DNA from: Rhynchonema sp. JSB1_4
Lineage: Eukaryota > Nematoda > Chromadorea > Monhysterida > Xyalidae
Assembly: GCA_030248065.1 (NCBI GenBank)
Contig: JASAMV010001159.1
Coordinates: 1-64,000 of the forward strand
Length of the DNA: 64,000 nt
Direction of reading: 5' to 3'
Below, one piece after another: positions 1 to 11,700 of this stretch. Under the pieces are notes generated by a model. The model was given only the letters and a program-made list of their open reading frames with translations, was not told the origin of the DNA and searched no databases. The number at the start of each line of letters is the position of its first letter. The stretch's first letter is position 1. Position numbers and translations under genes: made by a program.

Positions 1-134
1 ACGGCATATTTCCTGTTTCCTGAAACCAATTACTGCAAAGAATATTCTCAATGAGCGCAGATCAAAGACCAAACGAATCACACCAAAGGGCTTCGTTCAC
101 CATGCGTCCAACTGGAACGCACTATAGACAGCCT

Positions 135-3100
135 TTACCTGGGGCATATGTCCAGCTGTTCATACGGATCTCCCCACGGCCCTCCTGTAATTTCGTCAAA
201 ATTGCTGGACCCAATCGTGGTCTGTGAACAGTGCCCCTCCAATGATGCCGAACGTCAGGGCGGTCACAGCGCCAGCATCAGCGACAATGGCGCCTTGAAG
301 GGCTTGTTGTGGACTGATGCCCATTTGGGACAACAATTGAAGCACTTGCTGCAGCTGCGCTTGCTAAAAGTGTCTATCATGTTGAGGTGTGGTGTTGTGG
401 ATAATGCTAAATCATGGGCACATGCGCGCAATACAGCCCTTAAAAAATTAAGTCAATTTCGAAGGTAATTGAAGCACTGACCGGTCCGCTGGACACGCGG
501 CGCTTGTCCACCAGATGCCAAGCCGGAGGTGCCGGATTGGCCAGATGTGCCCGACTGAGACGCTGATCCCGACTGAGACGAGGACCCGGACTGAGACGAG
601 GAACCGGACTTGAGACGAGGAACCGGACTGGGATCCTGACTGAAAAACATTTCAAGGCACCTTCTCATTATTATCTCTTTCCTCAAACTATCCACATGCG
701 CAACTCAATTCGAATGGTACAAAAAATGTGTTAGAAATAAACTGATTATGAAGGTTGAGGAATAAGATCTCTCTCCCTGTGGAGCCTGATTGACGGCCAA
801 AAATGGACTGCTTGATTAGACCACTCTGGCTGTTGGAGGAAGAGCGACTGTGAGTTGGAATTGCTGTTCGCGTTTCAATTCGAATTTGAGTTTGATATTG
901 GAATTGCGGTTCCGCCTGTTCGAATTGGAATTCGGATCTGTTCCAAGGTTCCCATTGTTTGAGTTTTGATTCTCCTGATTGTTGTCTCCTCTGATCTGAT
1001 CGCGTCGCGTCTGACGCTTGCGCGCTCGTTCGCGACAATCGGCAACAAGAATGGATCGACTTCAACGCCAAACAAGGTGAACGGCTTAACATTGAATAGG
1101 TTGATCGAAAAAGTGTCTGTTAAAAAGTATTTTTCATCTTCCACGCAGAACGCATACCTGAAAGAACACGTTCAGCATGTCAACAATGTCTTCGCAATCG
1201 TAGCATCGATCCGTGCAATTCCCAGGCACCCCGTGTGCACGCGGCAATTGTTGAACACCAAGATTAGGGTGCTGAAATAGGTGCTGGGAATTTTTAGTGC
1301 ACCGAAAAACTACGGCTCAACTGATAACTCCTCAACTTAGTACCGATCGACATCTCAATTACCTCCCCATCAACCACGATCCGGTTTGGTCCTCTTTTTG
1401 GCCATCGCCCCCGTATCGTGGTAGCCGGGGGAACAACGTATCATTGTGGTCCGTGTAGTTGCCCGTCATACGGCACGATCGGGGAGACAGACCCTTCGTC
1501 TCACAACATAGCAGCTCGATTCTGAGATCGAACGCACAATTCGTTAAATTTTAGGGCGGATGATGTCTTCAAAAACATACTTTCGTTGCATTCTGCCCTC
1601 GTCCCACCAGGTACGCCAACCGGCCACGTACCACAATTTGCTCTGCAGGCATAATACGGTCCATTCCACTGCTGGGTGCATTCGTGTTTCCAGAAACAGT
1701 ACTGGAAATAACCAATCTTTCGCTGTGATGAAGCTGCCAATCTTTCAAATGATACAGTACATTATACAAGGGTTTCTCGCAGGCATCGCACTAACACAAT
1801 TCTCGTACGTCAGCTGGTGGCATCTCGGTTTTGAATCTAAGTCTTTAACTTGTTCCGGTGGTTGCCCGTTTACCGCGGCTGCGAGCCACCCCGATTTCAG
1901 ACAACGGCTGCGCGAAACGGTCTCTAACGGTCCACCGTCCATGACCACCTCTACCAGATACACTCCCATCATTGGTCGGCAGCAGTTTGACTCTTGGTGT
2001 GACCGTCATGCTTGCTGGCTGCCTGCCACTGCCTCTCAAGTCTGCTTGTTGTGATGACCTGCATGTAGGTAGAACCGTTGGTTTCACATGCAGATGCTAG
2101 ACCTGGTAACCGCAGAGGACACGTCTCGATCACGTGGCTTTTTGAACATGCTTAACTGTTCATGATGAAATCTTTTACGTCACATTTGGAATCCAACGTA
2201 TCAGCGTAGTTCATGTGTTCTAAATCTCAAAAGCAAACTTTGCTTTTAGAAATGCGCATGTCGCTGCCCAATGGGTTCGCAGTTGGTCGCAATGAACTGC
2301 GACAAACTGAAATAATTATGTGCACTGGGACAGTGCTTGTTCGGGGACCAGTACGCAACAAGGATGTGACATCATTGTTATCGGTCTGTTGACCAATTTG
2401 AATGACGAGTTATTGCGAGAGAAAAACGTAATTAAAAAACCTGGAATCATCGATTTCGAATTTTTGATTATCGGAATTGCTGGTTGCTGGATGCTGTGGT
2501 TTTGACCTGCGCGCTTCGGGTTGATGAATCGGTTTTGAAGATGCCTCGAACATGCCTATTTGGGTGTACTTTCTGATCGATGACAAGTAGTATCCGTCGG
2601 CACAAATGTGTTGCTGCGTGTCGAACGGTTTCCATGCACGCTCGTTCAGGAACGTTCCACTTGAATCTGATAAACAATTGTTTCTTATTTGTATATTTCT
2701 GCAGTCCACTCTCGTTATAAATAATGCCATACGATTCCATTTCCCTACAATGTGAAAGTTCTTTGTTCGGAATGCATTGCTTTGTCACTAGATGGATTGT
2801 GCCATAATAATTGTTTTACGTCTCTTTGCTGGCGTATAACCCAGCGGGAGCTTCCTACTGATGCATTGCATGCCGTACCGATCTCTTGTCCGTCCTTCCA
2901 CTCAGGCCATCCAAACGGATGTGTGTCTGGTATCGAGCATTCCCCTTTTCTGGTTTGATTCACATACAATCTGATGTTTCGTGTCCTCAGCTCGCGATCG
3001 TGCATGCATTTGTTCACTTCGTGCGGAATTCGAGCTGGAGTAATGAAGTCCAAATCACACAGGTGCGCAAGTTTTCGAATGAAAGCGTTTAGATTACCTG

Positions 3101-3930
3101 TCCTCTGCCCTCTTTTGACAATGAATGGACACACACGCGCTCGCACGTAGCCCTCACTGCAATCGTTATCAATGTTTGAGAGTGTATCAAAATCGAGCCT
3201 TGTTGACACGTGCCAAGTTTCATCCATCTCTCTTGCAGTTTCCTATGGAAGTTACAGTTTTCAGGTGAACTAACGATATTAGAATGCCCTGAATGGCTTG
3301 TGGGGGCACAATCTGATGATTGGTCTCAATCTTCGTGTTCCACGGTGCATGAAGATAGCGAAGCGCCGTGTACGTGCAACCACCAAGGTCGGGAACTTTA
3401 TTGGGTGCGTGACAGCATCGCCATTGGATCCTAGAACACAAAAAGTTGTTTAGTGTCTGTATATTTCAAAAATTTTCGAAATCCTGCGTTACGGTAAACA
3501 ACTCACGTTCTGGTTTTCGGCAGGCCCGATATTTGAGTCATAAATCCCGTTACATATTCGTCACAGGTACAACTCTGGTCAGCATCGTCCAGAAACAGAT
3601 TGTCTTTGAGCAGTAGAAACGGTTTCTTTAGGGAACACGAGCGAGTATGGAACTGGAATCCATTATTTTGAATCCAGGTTTGATAAAAAAGTGAGCAATT
3701 TGTAAATTGCATTTAACTCTTTCAGGTTTCTCTGTGAATGGACGACACATCATCCTGACGGTAACATCGTCGAGCTCCGCCAGTTTTCCACCCACGTTGT
3801 CGGTCTTGTTCGATTTCTCGAAAAAAAGATCCGACGCAAAATATCCCGATGGACAGTAGAATCGGCTTTTCGTCACATCCGTCGACGTTGACATCTGCAG
3901 CAGCACACTTGACGGCAATCAATTGGTACA
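135..3930 (-). pseudogene. Cys-rich secreted protein, tandem copy 1 (decaying)
   Basis: Homologous along its length and in the same order to the minus-strand gene at 8714-13257. Recognisable exons, 5' to 3' on the minus strand: about 3918-3720 (FYCPSGYFASDLFFEK), 3690-3503 (SCTCDEY), 3420-3270 (CHAPNKVPDLGGCTYTAL), 3160-3110 (SEGYVRARVCPF), 3034-2879 (NKCMHD...GWPEWKDG), about 2670-2520 (ICADGYYLSS), 1960-1850, 1710-1560 (QYCFWKHECTQQW), 1540-1320, 1260-1160, a Ser/Gln-rich stretch at 640-500 and a C-terminal exon at 363-135. Two indels not divisible by three separate it from copy 2: one extra base near 205-240 and two extra bases near 1640-1660. No signal-peptide exon was found upstream of 3930. 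The product would be extracellular. The Cys-GYF/GYY modules ending in W-x-C or M-x-C faintly recall dermatopontin-type repeats, but I do not claim that family. It could still be expressed with an altered C-terminus. Confidence 0.6.
2879..3034 (-). other. Exon nearly identical to 11437-11592
   Basis: This 156-bp exon runs from just after an AG acceptor to just before GTACGG. It differs from its counterpart in copy 2 at only three bases, and both encode the same 52 residues (ARIPHEVNKCMHD at the start, GWPEWKDGQEI at the end). The flanking introns do not resemble each other, and neighbouring exons share only about 60-70% of residues. Confidence 0.85.
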
Positions 3931-4067
3931 CGACTGCTGGTTCGCATTACACAGGGTCGTCTTTCACAGTCTGCCACATTTAAGGTACGATCTGTGCTGT
4001 GTGCAACAAGCGACTCTGTCGAAAACAAACTGACGAGGTACATGGGGTAGGGCTGACTTGGATATAT

Positions 4068-4100
4068 TGCTGAGCTGGTTACCGGTAAACCAGCTCAGCA
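4068..4100. repeat. Perfect 13-bp hairpin
   Basis: Arms TGCTGAGCTGGTT and AACCAGCTCAGCA are separated by seven bases. It lies just upstream (minus strand) of decaying copy 1. No function is evident. Confidence 0.6.
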
Positions 4101-4859
4101 GTCAGAATACGCATACCTACACGCCTATTCAACGGTGCTTCATATCAACACACGGGTATGTATGAAATGTGGGCCAATGAGAAACTCCCAACAAATCAGA
4201 TAGAGTTGGTCCTAAACATCTTTAGTTCGATGCGATCCGATCGAATTTCCAAGTTTGGTACGCGTGGGCCGTGATGTTTCCTTGCACCTATGTACATACC
4301 TCGAGAAGGCCCCTGGCGGACACAAGCATCCAAATTGACCTGACTGCAATCGTCACAGTATACCAGAAGATGATCCTCATGGCGGTTCGATGAAGTTGTT
4401 AGCTACGTTGGTCAGCGTTGAGCTGAATGAGGGTGGAGTTATATTCATTCGCCGCGAACATAACGAACGCTTTTTAAAACATTAGTCGCATGATGTGCAT
4501 TACGCTTTAGTTCCTGAATTACCACAATTCCGTTAGTAGAAGCCCTAGGCTTCAATTTTTCAACCATGCTTTTACGGCGGGCTTCTGTTGGGAGGGGACT
4601 TATCTTTTCAGGTTCGTTTGAGGAAAAACTCACCCTATGGTTTACAGCAACAAGCTGGCTCAAATATGAAAACTCCTGCAGGGATGAATGTTTAGTGATT
4701 GCGTAAAGTAACGTTCTGAAACAAATCCAAACTAGTCAGCAATATTGTTGCGAAAAAACGAGAATTGGCCATGAACTATGAGCCTGTTGTTGAGAATTAC
4801 CGAGCTACGACTGTTTGGGGGCTTTTATTTTTCAGCCATGCTCTGGGAAAGGGTTTCTT

Positions 4860-5180
4860 TTTCAGGAAATATGGTATACATGTATGTAGGTATTGGTTGC
4901 ACAATGACTTTATAAGAATTAGTCAAATTTTTTTCCTGAATCGCAAAGCAGGCTAGTGACGGAGTGGTGACGTTGCGTTGCATGATCGCACACAAAGCAT
5001 GTAGTAAAGGGAATGTTTCAGACCTGCGTCAACGTGGGTGATCTGCTGGATTATTTTCAGGTGAAAATGTTTTGTGAGAATCACAAGGCACAGTGGTTAA
5101 GACTGACTGAACTTGAAAATCAGGATTGATTTGATGAATTCTTATATGGTCATTGTGCGACTAATACCTACATAATATGT
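4860..5180 (+). repeat. Dispersed repeat, copy A (tRNA-like box A)
   Basis: Matches 51605-51770 and 52075-52205 in the same orientation, sharing blocks such as TTTTTTCCTGAATCG, GTGACGTTGCGTTGC, GATCGCACACAA and TTTTCAGGTGAAAATG. Copy B carries about 300 extra bases in the middle. Near 5090 a stretch GCACAGTGGTTAAGACTG resembles a Pol III box A, so a SINE-like origin is possible. The rest of 3931-6290, between the Cys-rich copy and the TSP1 gene, shows no convincing gene. Confidence 0.55.
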
Positions 5181-6290
5181 AGTTCATCCCACTCAGTCTG
5201 CTCAAACATAAAACTCGCGTTCGTCGTGTTCGCGATGAACGGGTATAACTCCACCTTGGGTTTGAAGTGGCGCAGGAGGTGGCAACATGAGTTTGAGTGA
5301 TGTTCACGACGTTTTGGAGTCGGGCATCAGCTTGATTGAGTGAAGTTGTTTTTGCTCACATATACGGTCATATTATTATCATTTTGATAGCTGATCGAAG
5401 TTAGCGTGTATTTTCTACAGCTTTCGCCTCCAGCAGGCGTCCAGCACTCGCGTCTAAACACAGTTTAAAAAACTTTCTCACAGTTATACAATACGTGGTT
5501 GTTGTAAACATTATTTGACGTGTAAGTGTTCAGTGAAGTCCGACAAAAAATGTCTGCAGTTTGTTCGTGCGGTTGCTCGTTTTGCTCACGAAAACTCACA
5601 ATTTATGATAAATTAACGATCGCAGCCGCTGAATAATTTACGTAATAACGTCCTGCCATAAATTATTGGTTTGTTCATGTTCATTTTTCCTTAAAATTAT
5701 CTTTAGCAGACGTGCGGTAAAACCGCTCGCATGTTTGTCTCACGAACAACACAACAAAATGAAATTACGAATTGTTCTACAGGGCCATAGGTTAGTATGC
5801 AAATGGTTGTCAGTAATTTTCATTGACCATGTCATGTCTGATAAATGAACTGTTCAATAAAACGTCTGGAACCCAGTTGCAGCATACTGTACGTTGAAGC
5901 GTTGGTGAGAAGTGCGGGCATTGCACGTGCACTGCACTAGCATATGGATAAATGTACGCATCCAGGTGTAGTTATTTGCAGAGAAGAAAACAACACGTGT
6001 ACATACTGTATACATAATGTACTGCCCTGCAGGATGCAAGTTGCATTCTGTGTGTCAAAAATAGTCACGATTTTCAAGCATGCTGCAAAAGCGCATATCG
6101 GTTGCTTGATTTTGTGCTTTTGTGTTGTATACGACGCTAATGAAAACAAATCTCAGATTCATGTAATTACGTCGAATCATAATCACGTATATGTACATAA
6201 GTTGAAAGTGGTGTACAATTCAAAAAATAATAGCTGTTCCTTGCATAGATTTATTGTATGTATTTGAAAACGTCTTCCGTTCCAATCCGT

Positions 6291-8198
6291 TCAGGCGCAC
6301 GAGTAGCCGGTCGGATTAGTGCTCCATCGTGCCATTATGTCTGTTGCGAGCGGATCAGCTATGGTGGAGGGACAGGTGATGGTGGCAGTGCCGCCGGTCA
6401 ACGTGCCCGTCGAACAGGACAGCGTGACACTGGTTCCCATCGCGACGTATGTCTTGCCGTCCCACATGGTTGACGTTGTCCAGGATGCACACGCTGTGCA
6501 CACGAGATTGGCGTCAATCGCTGACGCTGTGAACGACCCGCAACCTGCAAACAAGGGCATAGTCGTCTAAATTAAAGAATACAAGCCATCGAAACTCGTC
6601 TTGCAAATAAGTTTTCGGAATCAGTGTATTTTGCAACAAGCATTTGACTATTTTGTGCTGGAAGTGCTTTTTCCAACTGTTTCCAATGTGTTCAAAAATG
6701 CATTCGTGTCTGCTCATTGATTGAGTTTGACCCCAGCCGACCAGTGGGAATGCAGACGAGGTCCATGTCCACTTCCGGCCGATAAAGACTGACGCCAAAC
6801 GCGCATTGTGCTTCTTCAGTTGTAGGCGCTGACGCCAAACCAGTGGTCGTGCCGGTTGGGGCTGCAAACGTCAGAATAAAATCAAGCGTCTGTTCCTTTC
6901 TCTGCTTATTAACAATTGTGATAAATGTCGAATGGTTTATTGAATTATGTGTAGATATATGTAAGTCAAAATAAAGTTAAATACCAAGTCTGGCGAAATT
7001 GGCATCACACGAGATGGAGACTTTGCCACTGCCCAACGTTGCTCCACCAACACTACATTCGAGCGTTTCATAGACCCGCGTTGTTTTCGGGATCGCACCC
7101 GCTCCTTGACCGGTTGGACAGGCTGCAAAATTAGTTGAGTAGTATCAAAGTAAAGGCAAGTGCAACGTTTGGAGCCAAAGCAAATTCTGTCTGGACCGTA
7201 CATAATGTATTTGCGATTGAGCCGAAGCCCTTGAGATTTCGACCAGTATTGTTCACTTGGTATGGTTTATCAGGTGTAGCAGATTAAGTCTGACGCTGGT
7301 CAAAACTGGTTGGTGCTCGAATGTCATCGCAATGTGCGTTAGAACGATCATATATAATGCTATGCATGTTTTTGAGCTGCCGTAGTCCAGCAATGCTTTG
7401 TCCTAAAGTTGGGTGCGGCTCAATATTTCGGTAGCACCCGGTTTCAAAAAAAAGTAAAATTAACTGCGAATAGAGAGGGGGCGTTTCTCACGTTCAGGAT
7501 TTGAACGGGACTTGCGATTGGATCCAACATGTTCAAACGCCACTCACGCTTATCATCAGTAGTTGTGCCGATACACGCATAGGTTGTCAGATCGGCCGTG
7601 TATGTGGTATCGGTCTGACAGGTGGCCGTTGCTGACGTGGTGCCCGTATCGCAGGTGCCGGTGGCCAGCGTTGCCAGATTGACGAGCACTTTGCCACCAT
7701 CGCATGATATCTTGGCCACCGTCGTTTCGGGGTACGTCCCGTCCGCATTCGCTGCCGTGCTGTAGGTGAGTGTTGGCTTCGTGCCCGTGCTCGGCGTTGG
7801 CAGTGTGATTGCAGCGCACGCTGCAAAATTGCGCATCAACCGAGCGTCAATATCGTGCCTGTTTCCACCCCGTTTCCACAGATGGGCAGTGCAGTCGCAC
7901 CTAATGGCCACTTGACCACCCCAAAAAGACACATAAACTTGTTTGCGCAGGCGAGACAATGACATCATCTGTTCGTAAACCAACACGAAATACCGCCCTT
8001 TCTTCCGTACGCAGAGCCAACGCCCCAACTCACTCGGACAAGCTTGTGTGTTGCACGCTTGTGTCTCACTCAAGGTCGGACACGCAGCACCCCCGAGGGC
8101 CGGTTGTGTGGTGATCGTACGTGTGCGTTCTTGGGTACCGCCCGCACAAGTCACCGAACAGGTGCCAAAGGCTGACCAGTCCGATACGACACAGTCGA
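6291..8198 (-). CDS. Secreted TSP1 plus sushi-like repeat protein (5' end not found)
   Basis: Six linked minus-strand exons: 8198-8034, 7820-7548, 7122-6985, 6861-6742 and 6544-6291 (stop TGA 6293-6291), preceded by at least one undetected exon. Every intron, including the one before 8198, is phase 1, the classic pattern for shuffled extracellular modules. The first exon is a thrombospondin type-1 repeat: WSAFGTCSVTC, then CAGGTQERTR, LGGAACP and ACNTQACP, with six Cys and the W-x-x-x-x-x-C signature. The following exons each carry a Cys-rich unit of about 40-90 residues with recurring C...ISC or ITC and Thr/Gly-rich stretches, resembling sushi/CCP or nematode C6-type modules, though the exact family is uncertain. 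No transmembrane segment follows, so it is probably secreted or matrix-associated. The signal-peptide exon should lie between 8199 and 8713, but I could not identify it. Module calls beyond TSP1 are inference. Confidence 0.75.
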
Positions 8199-8713
8199 CT
8201 GGAACACATAAGTGGTTGACGGCAGCAAGATAAAGACTTTCGCTTGCTTTGGCACACCTTTAGATAAGCAATGGTGTTGCTCTCCATGGACATTGGAAGC
8301 TGTAATTTGTTTTCTACTATTTTTTCAATGATCCTCTGGTCGATAAGTTTTGAAGTCCAAATTATGCACTGTAATATTGTTTGACTGTGACAAAGTACGG
8401 GTGAGCAACCTGCCTAAGTTTAACCGTTTAACACAAGGTTACGTAGAGGCATTCCTTTTGCAAGTGGAGTTCTGCTCAAACTATGGTCATGGTCGCCGTC
8501 GTTGCCTTCAAGTCCCGATACATGGAACCTTATCGTTCGTTGACTAGGCGCAACTGACTATTCCGCAGTCTCCGTGACTCAGATGCTCAAATTAAAACTT
8601 GAGAACTCGGTATTGACGGTTTATGTGCACCAGATACATGCGCTACACTTAGGACTTGATTTCCGAAGGGTTTCCTGAATTGTAGACAGTACTGTTCCGC
8701 AGCACGGCTTTAT
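8199..8713. other. Gap between TSP1 gene and Cys-rich copy 2
   Basis: This gap must hold the promoter and signal-peptide exon of the TSP1 gene and the 3' flank of the Cys-rich gene. I see no confident exon, repeat or terminator in it. Confidence 0.4.
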
Positions 8714-11700
8714 TCAATGCGCACCTGGACAGATCTCCTGTAGCTCGTAAGGATCTCCCCACGGTCCCCCTGTAATTTCGTCGAAATTGCTCGATCCAAT
8801 GGTCGTCACGAGCGCGGCCCCTCCAATTATGCCCAGCGTCAGTCCGGTGATGGCACCGGCATCGGCAACAGCGGCGGCTTGCAGCGCTTGCTGGGGACTG
8901 ACACCCATTTGCGACAGAAACTGAAGCACTTGCTGCAGCGTCGCTTGCTGAAAGTGGCGGATCAAGGGGTCTCTACTACCTGTACGACTAGTTTTATGCA
9001 TAATTCCCATCATTGTAAAAAAGCAAACATTCTTACCGGACCGCTTGGTTGTACTCCGGCTTGTGAGCCTGCTTGGGCACCCGCTTGACTACCGGCTTGA
9101 CTTCCTGATTGACTTCCAGCCTGAATGAATCAAGTTTTGAGTCTGCTTGTTTTATGCCGGTCATATCAAAATTTTAACTAAAATGCGCAAGCTACATATG
9201 TAGTACATAGTACGACCTGCGAGCCCGATTGCGATCCACTTTGACTGCCCGATTGCGATCCACTTTGACTGCCCGATTGCGATCCACTTTGACTGCCCGA
9301 TTGCGATCCACTTTGACTGCTGGATGATTGCGAATTGCTGCTGCTGCTCTGGCTGTTCGACGATTGCGAATTGCTTTGACTGTTCGAATTTGAATTTGAG
9401 TTTGAATTTGAGTTCTGATTCTGACTATTTTGGTTCTGGTTGCGCCGAACTTGACGTTTTCGCGCTCGTTCGCGACATTCGGCCAGCAACGTCGGGCTGA
9501 CGTCGACGCCAAACAAAGTGAATGGCTGAAAAACTACAGTCTGAATTTACAAACAAAATTTAATTTCAAAATATCATGGATACAGTGGTCAATCATGACG
9601 GATGACGTAACCTGAAAAAACACGTTCAGCATGTCAACAATGTCTTCGCAATCGTAGCATCGATCCGTACAATTCCCGGGCACCGTGTACACGCGGCAAA
9701 TATTGAACACCAAGATCAGCGTGCTGAAAAGCAAGACGTGTTCTTGCGAAACATTGGTTCACTAAAGGTACGTATATGTAGGTACACAGCTGTTTGTCAC
9801 CCATGGAAGTTGACATCATGATCATTAGGAAAAAGCTATAGAGGCGAGAGAACTAAAAGCCCGAGCAACCTCCTTGCTTGCCTAAAGGCTTAGGGCAAGC
9901 AAAAGGACGTCATTCAAGAGTAGTCGTTATCTCTGCCTCTATAATGTAATACGCAAAGGATTCCACTCCAGTGACTAACTCCTCAATGTAGTACTGATCG
10001 ACATCTCGAATCACTTCTCCGTCAACCACTATCGGATTCGCCCTTGTCGCCTCAGTTCGGTATCGTGGCAGCTGGGTGAACAACGTGTGATTGTGGTCCG
10101 TGTGGTTGCCGGTCATGTAGCACAACCGAGCAGTCAGACCACGAGTCTCGCAGCAAAGCAGCTCGATTCTGAGTAAATTCGTGGCGATCAGATTACAGGA
10201 AACTTAGATGGAAAGCCGGAGTGTAGTAAGAAAGGTAAACCGTCCAACGGCTTCACACGGGTAGGTGTACATTGGCATCTCTGCCAAGATGACACGCAGA
10301 TGGGTCCACAACATTCGAACAGTGTTTCACTTTCTAAAGAACATTTCGGATGCACGCTGACCATCGACCTAACACAACCTGCTGGAATTAAAAAAGTCAT
10401 TTCGTTTTATAAGAAAACTGACTTTCGTTGCATTATGCCTTTGTCCCACCATGAACGCCAACCGGCCACGTACCACAGCTTGTTTGGTGGCAGGTGCGGT
10501 CGATTCCAGTGCTGGGTGCATTTCTCTTTCCAAAAACAATACTGAAACCATGAACAAGGTTCGGAAAAAATGAAAAAGGCCCAAACAAACCAATGAATGT
10601 CTGAAAAAACAGCAAGTAACGCACGCAGTTTTCGTAGGTCAATTGATGACATCGGGTCTCGAATCGGTAGTCCTTGACCTGTTTGTTCGTAGCGCGTTTG
10701 CCTCGCGCATTCCTGGCTTTGAGGCTCGACAACGGTTGCGCAAATCGGTCCTCGACCGACCATTTTCCGCCCTCGGTGGCTATGTGATCGCCAGAGTCAC
10801 CGGAAGTCAGCACATTCGTTCCGGGTCGGATTGTGGCGCTCGGTCGCAGACGGGTTTGTGTCGCGGGAGTGAATGGTCGACTGCAATCGAGGGGTTATGA
10901 GCACAAGTCTCAGAGTTAACATTTTGTTCTTGTTATTGATCAGGGCTTTGCTTCGACTTTGGTCGCGGAATGGCCTTGTTTAAAAAAGTTTGAACATGTT
11001 TTGGTATGTTTGCGAAAAATCGAACAAAAAACCATTTCGACTTTTCGTGAGACCGCCGGAGACGCGGGTGACCAAAGTTAAAAGCAAAAAGTTCTGAGCC
11101 AAATCCCCCAAATATGCATGGGCAAATGTTGTGAACCTCGTTGTGCCAGGTTGCACCGTAGGCTGATGGATCGGCTTCGAGTTTTCGTTGAATACGCCAA
11201 CTGCATTGTACATTCTGACTGACGACAGATAATAGCCGTCGGCACAAATGTGCTGTTGCGTTTCGAATGGCTTCCAAGTTTTGTTGTTCAGAAAAATGCC
11301 GCTCGAATCTGTGCAATGTAGGTAATAAATTACGTTTGGCCATCACATAAACCCAGATATTTCCTGATTTTCTGCATCGATCTATTAGCGTAAACCTGGT
11401 GGAACTAATTCTTGTATTATATTTTCGGCACCGTACCGATCTCTTGTCCGTCCTTCCACTCAGGCCACCCAAACGGATGTGTGTCTGGTATCGAGCATTC
11501 CCCTTTTCTGGTTTGATTCACGTACAATCTGATGTTTCGTGTCCTCAGCTCCCGATCGTGCATGCATTTGTTCACTTCGTGCGGAATTCGAGCTGAAACT
11601 CCGTACTGTGATCGGTGATGCACTTCTTAGAATGACTTATAGGTTAATGTTTCGCGAACCTTTATAACCGAAAAAGTTTTACCATATCACTTTAACACCA

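Noticed and set aside
364..366. TAG in the C-terminal part of Cys-rich copy 1 (copy 2 has CAG)
   Set aside because: Looked like a nonsense mutation, but ACTTTTAG and CACTTTCAG are both good splice acceptors at the same place, so the exon probably starts just after it in both copies.
4445..4663. Minus-strand frame MSQLVAVNHR with a basic continuation
   Set aside because: Protein-like composition but no start context, splice partner or homology. Chance cannot be excluded.
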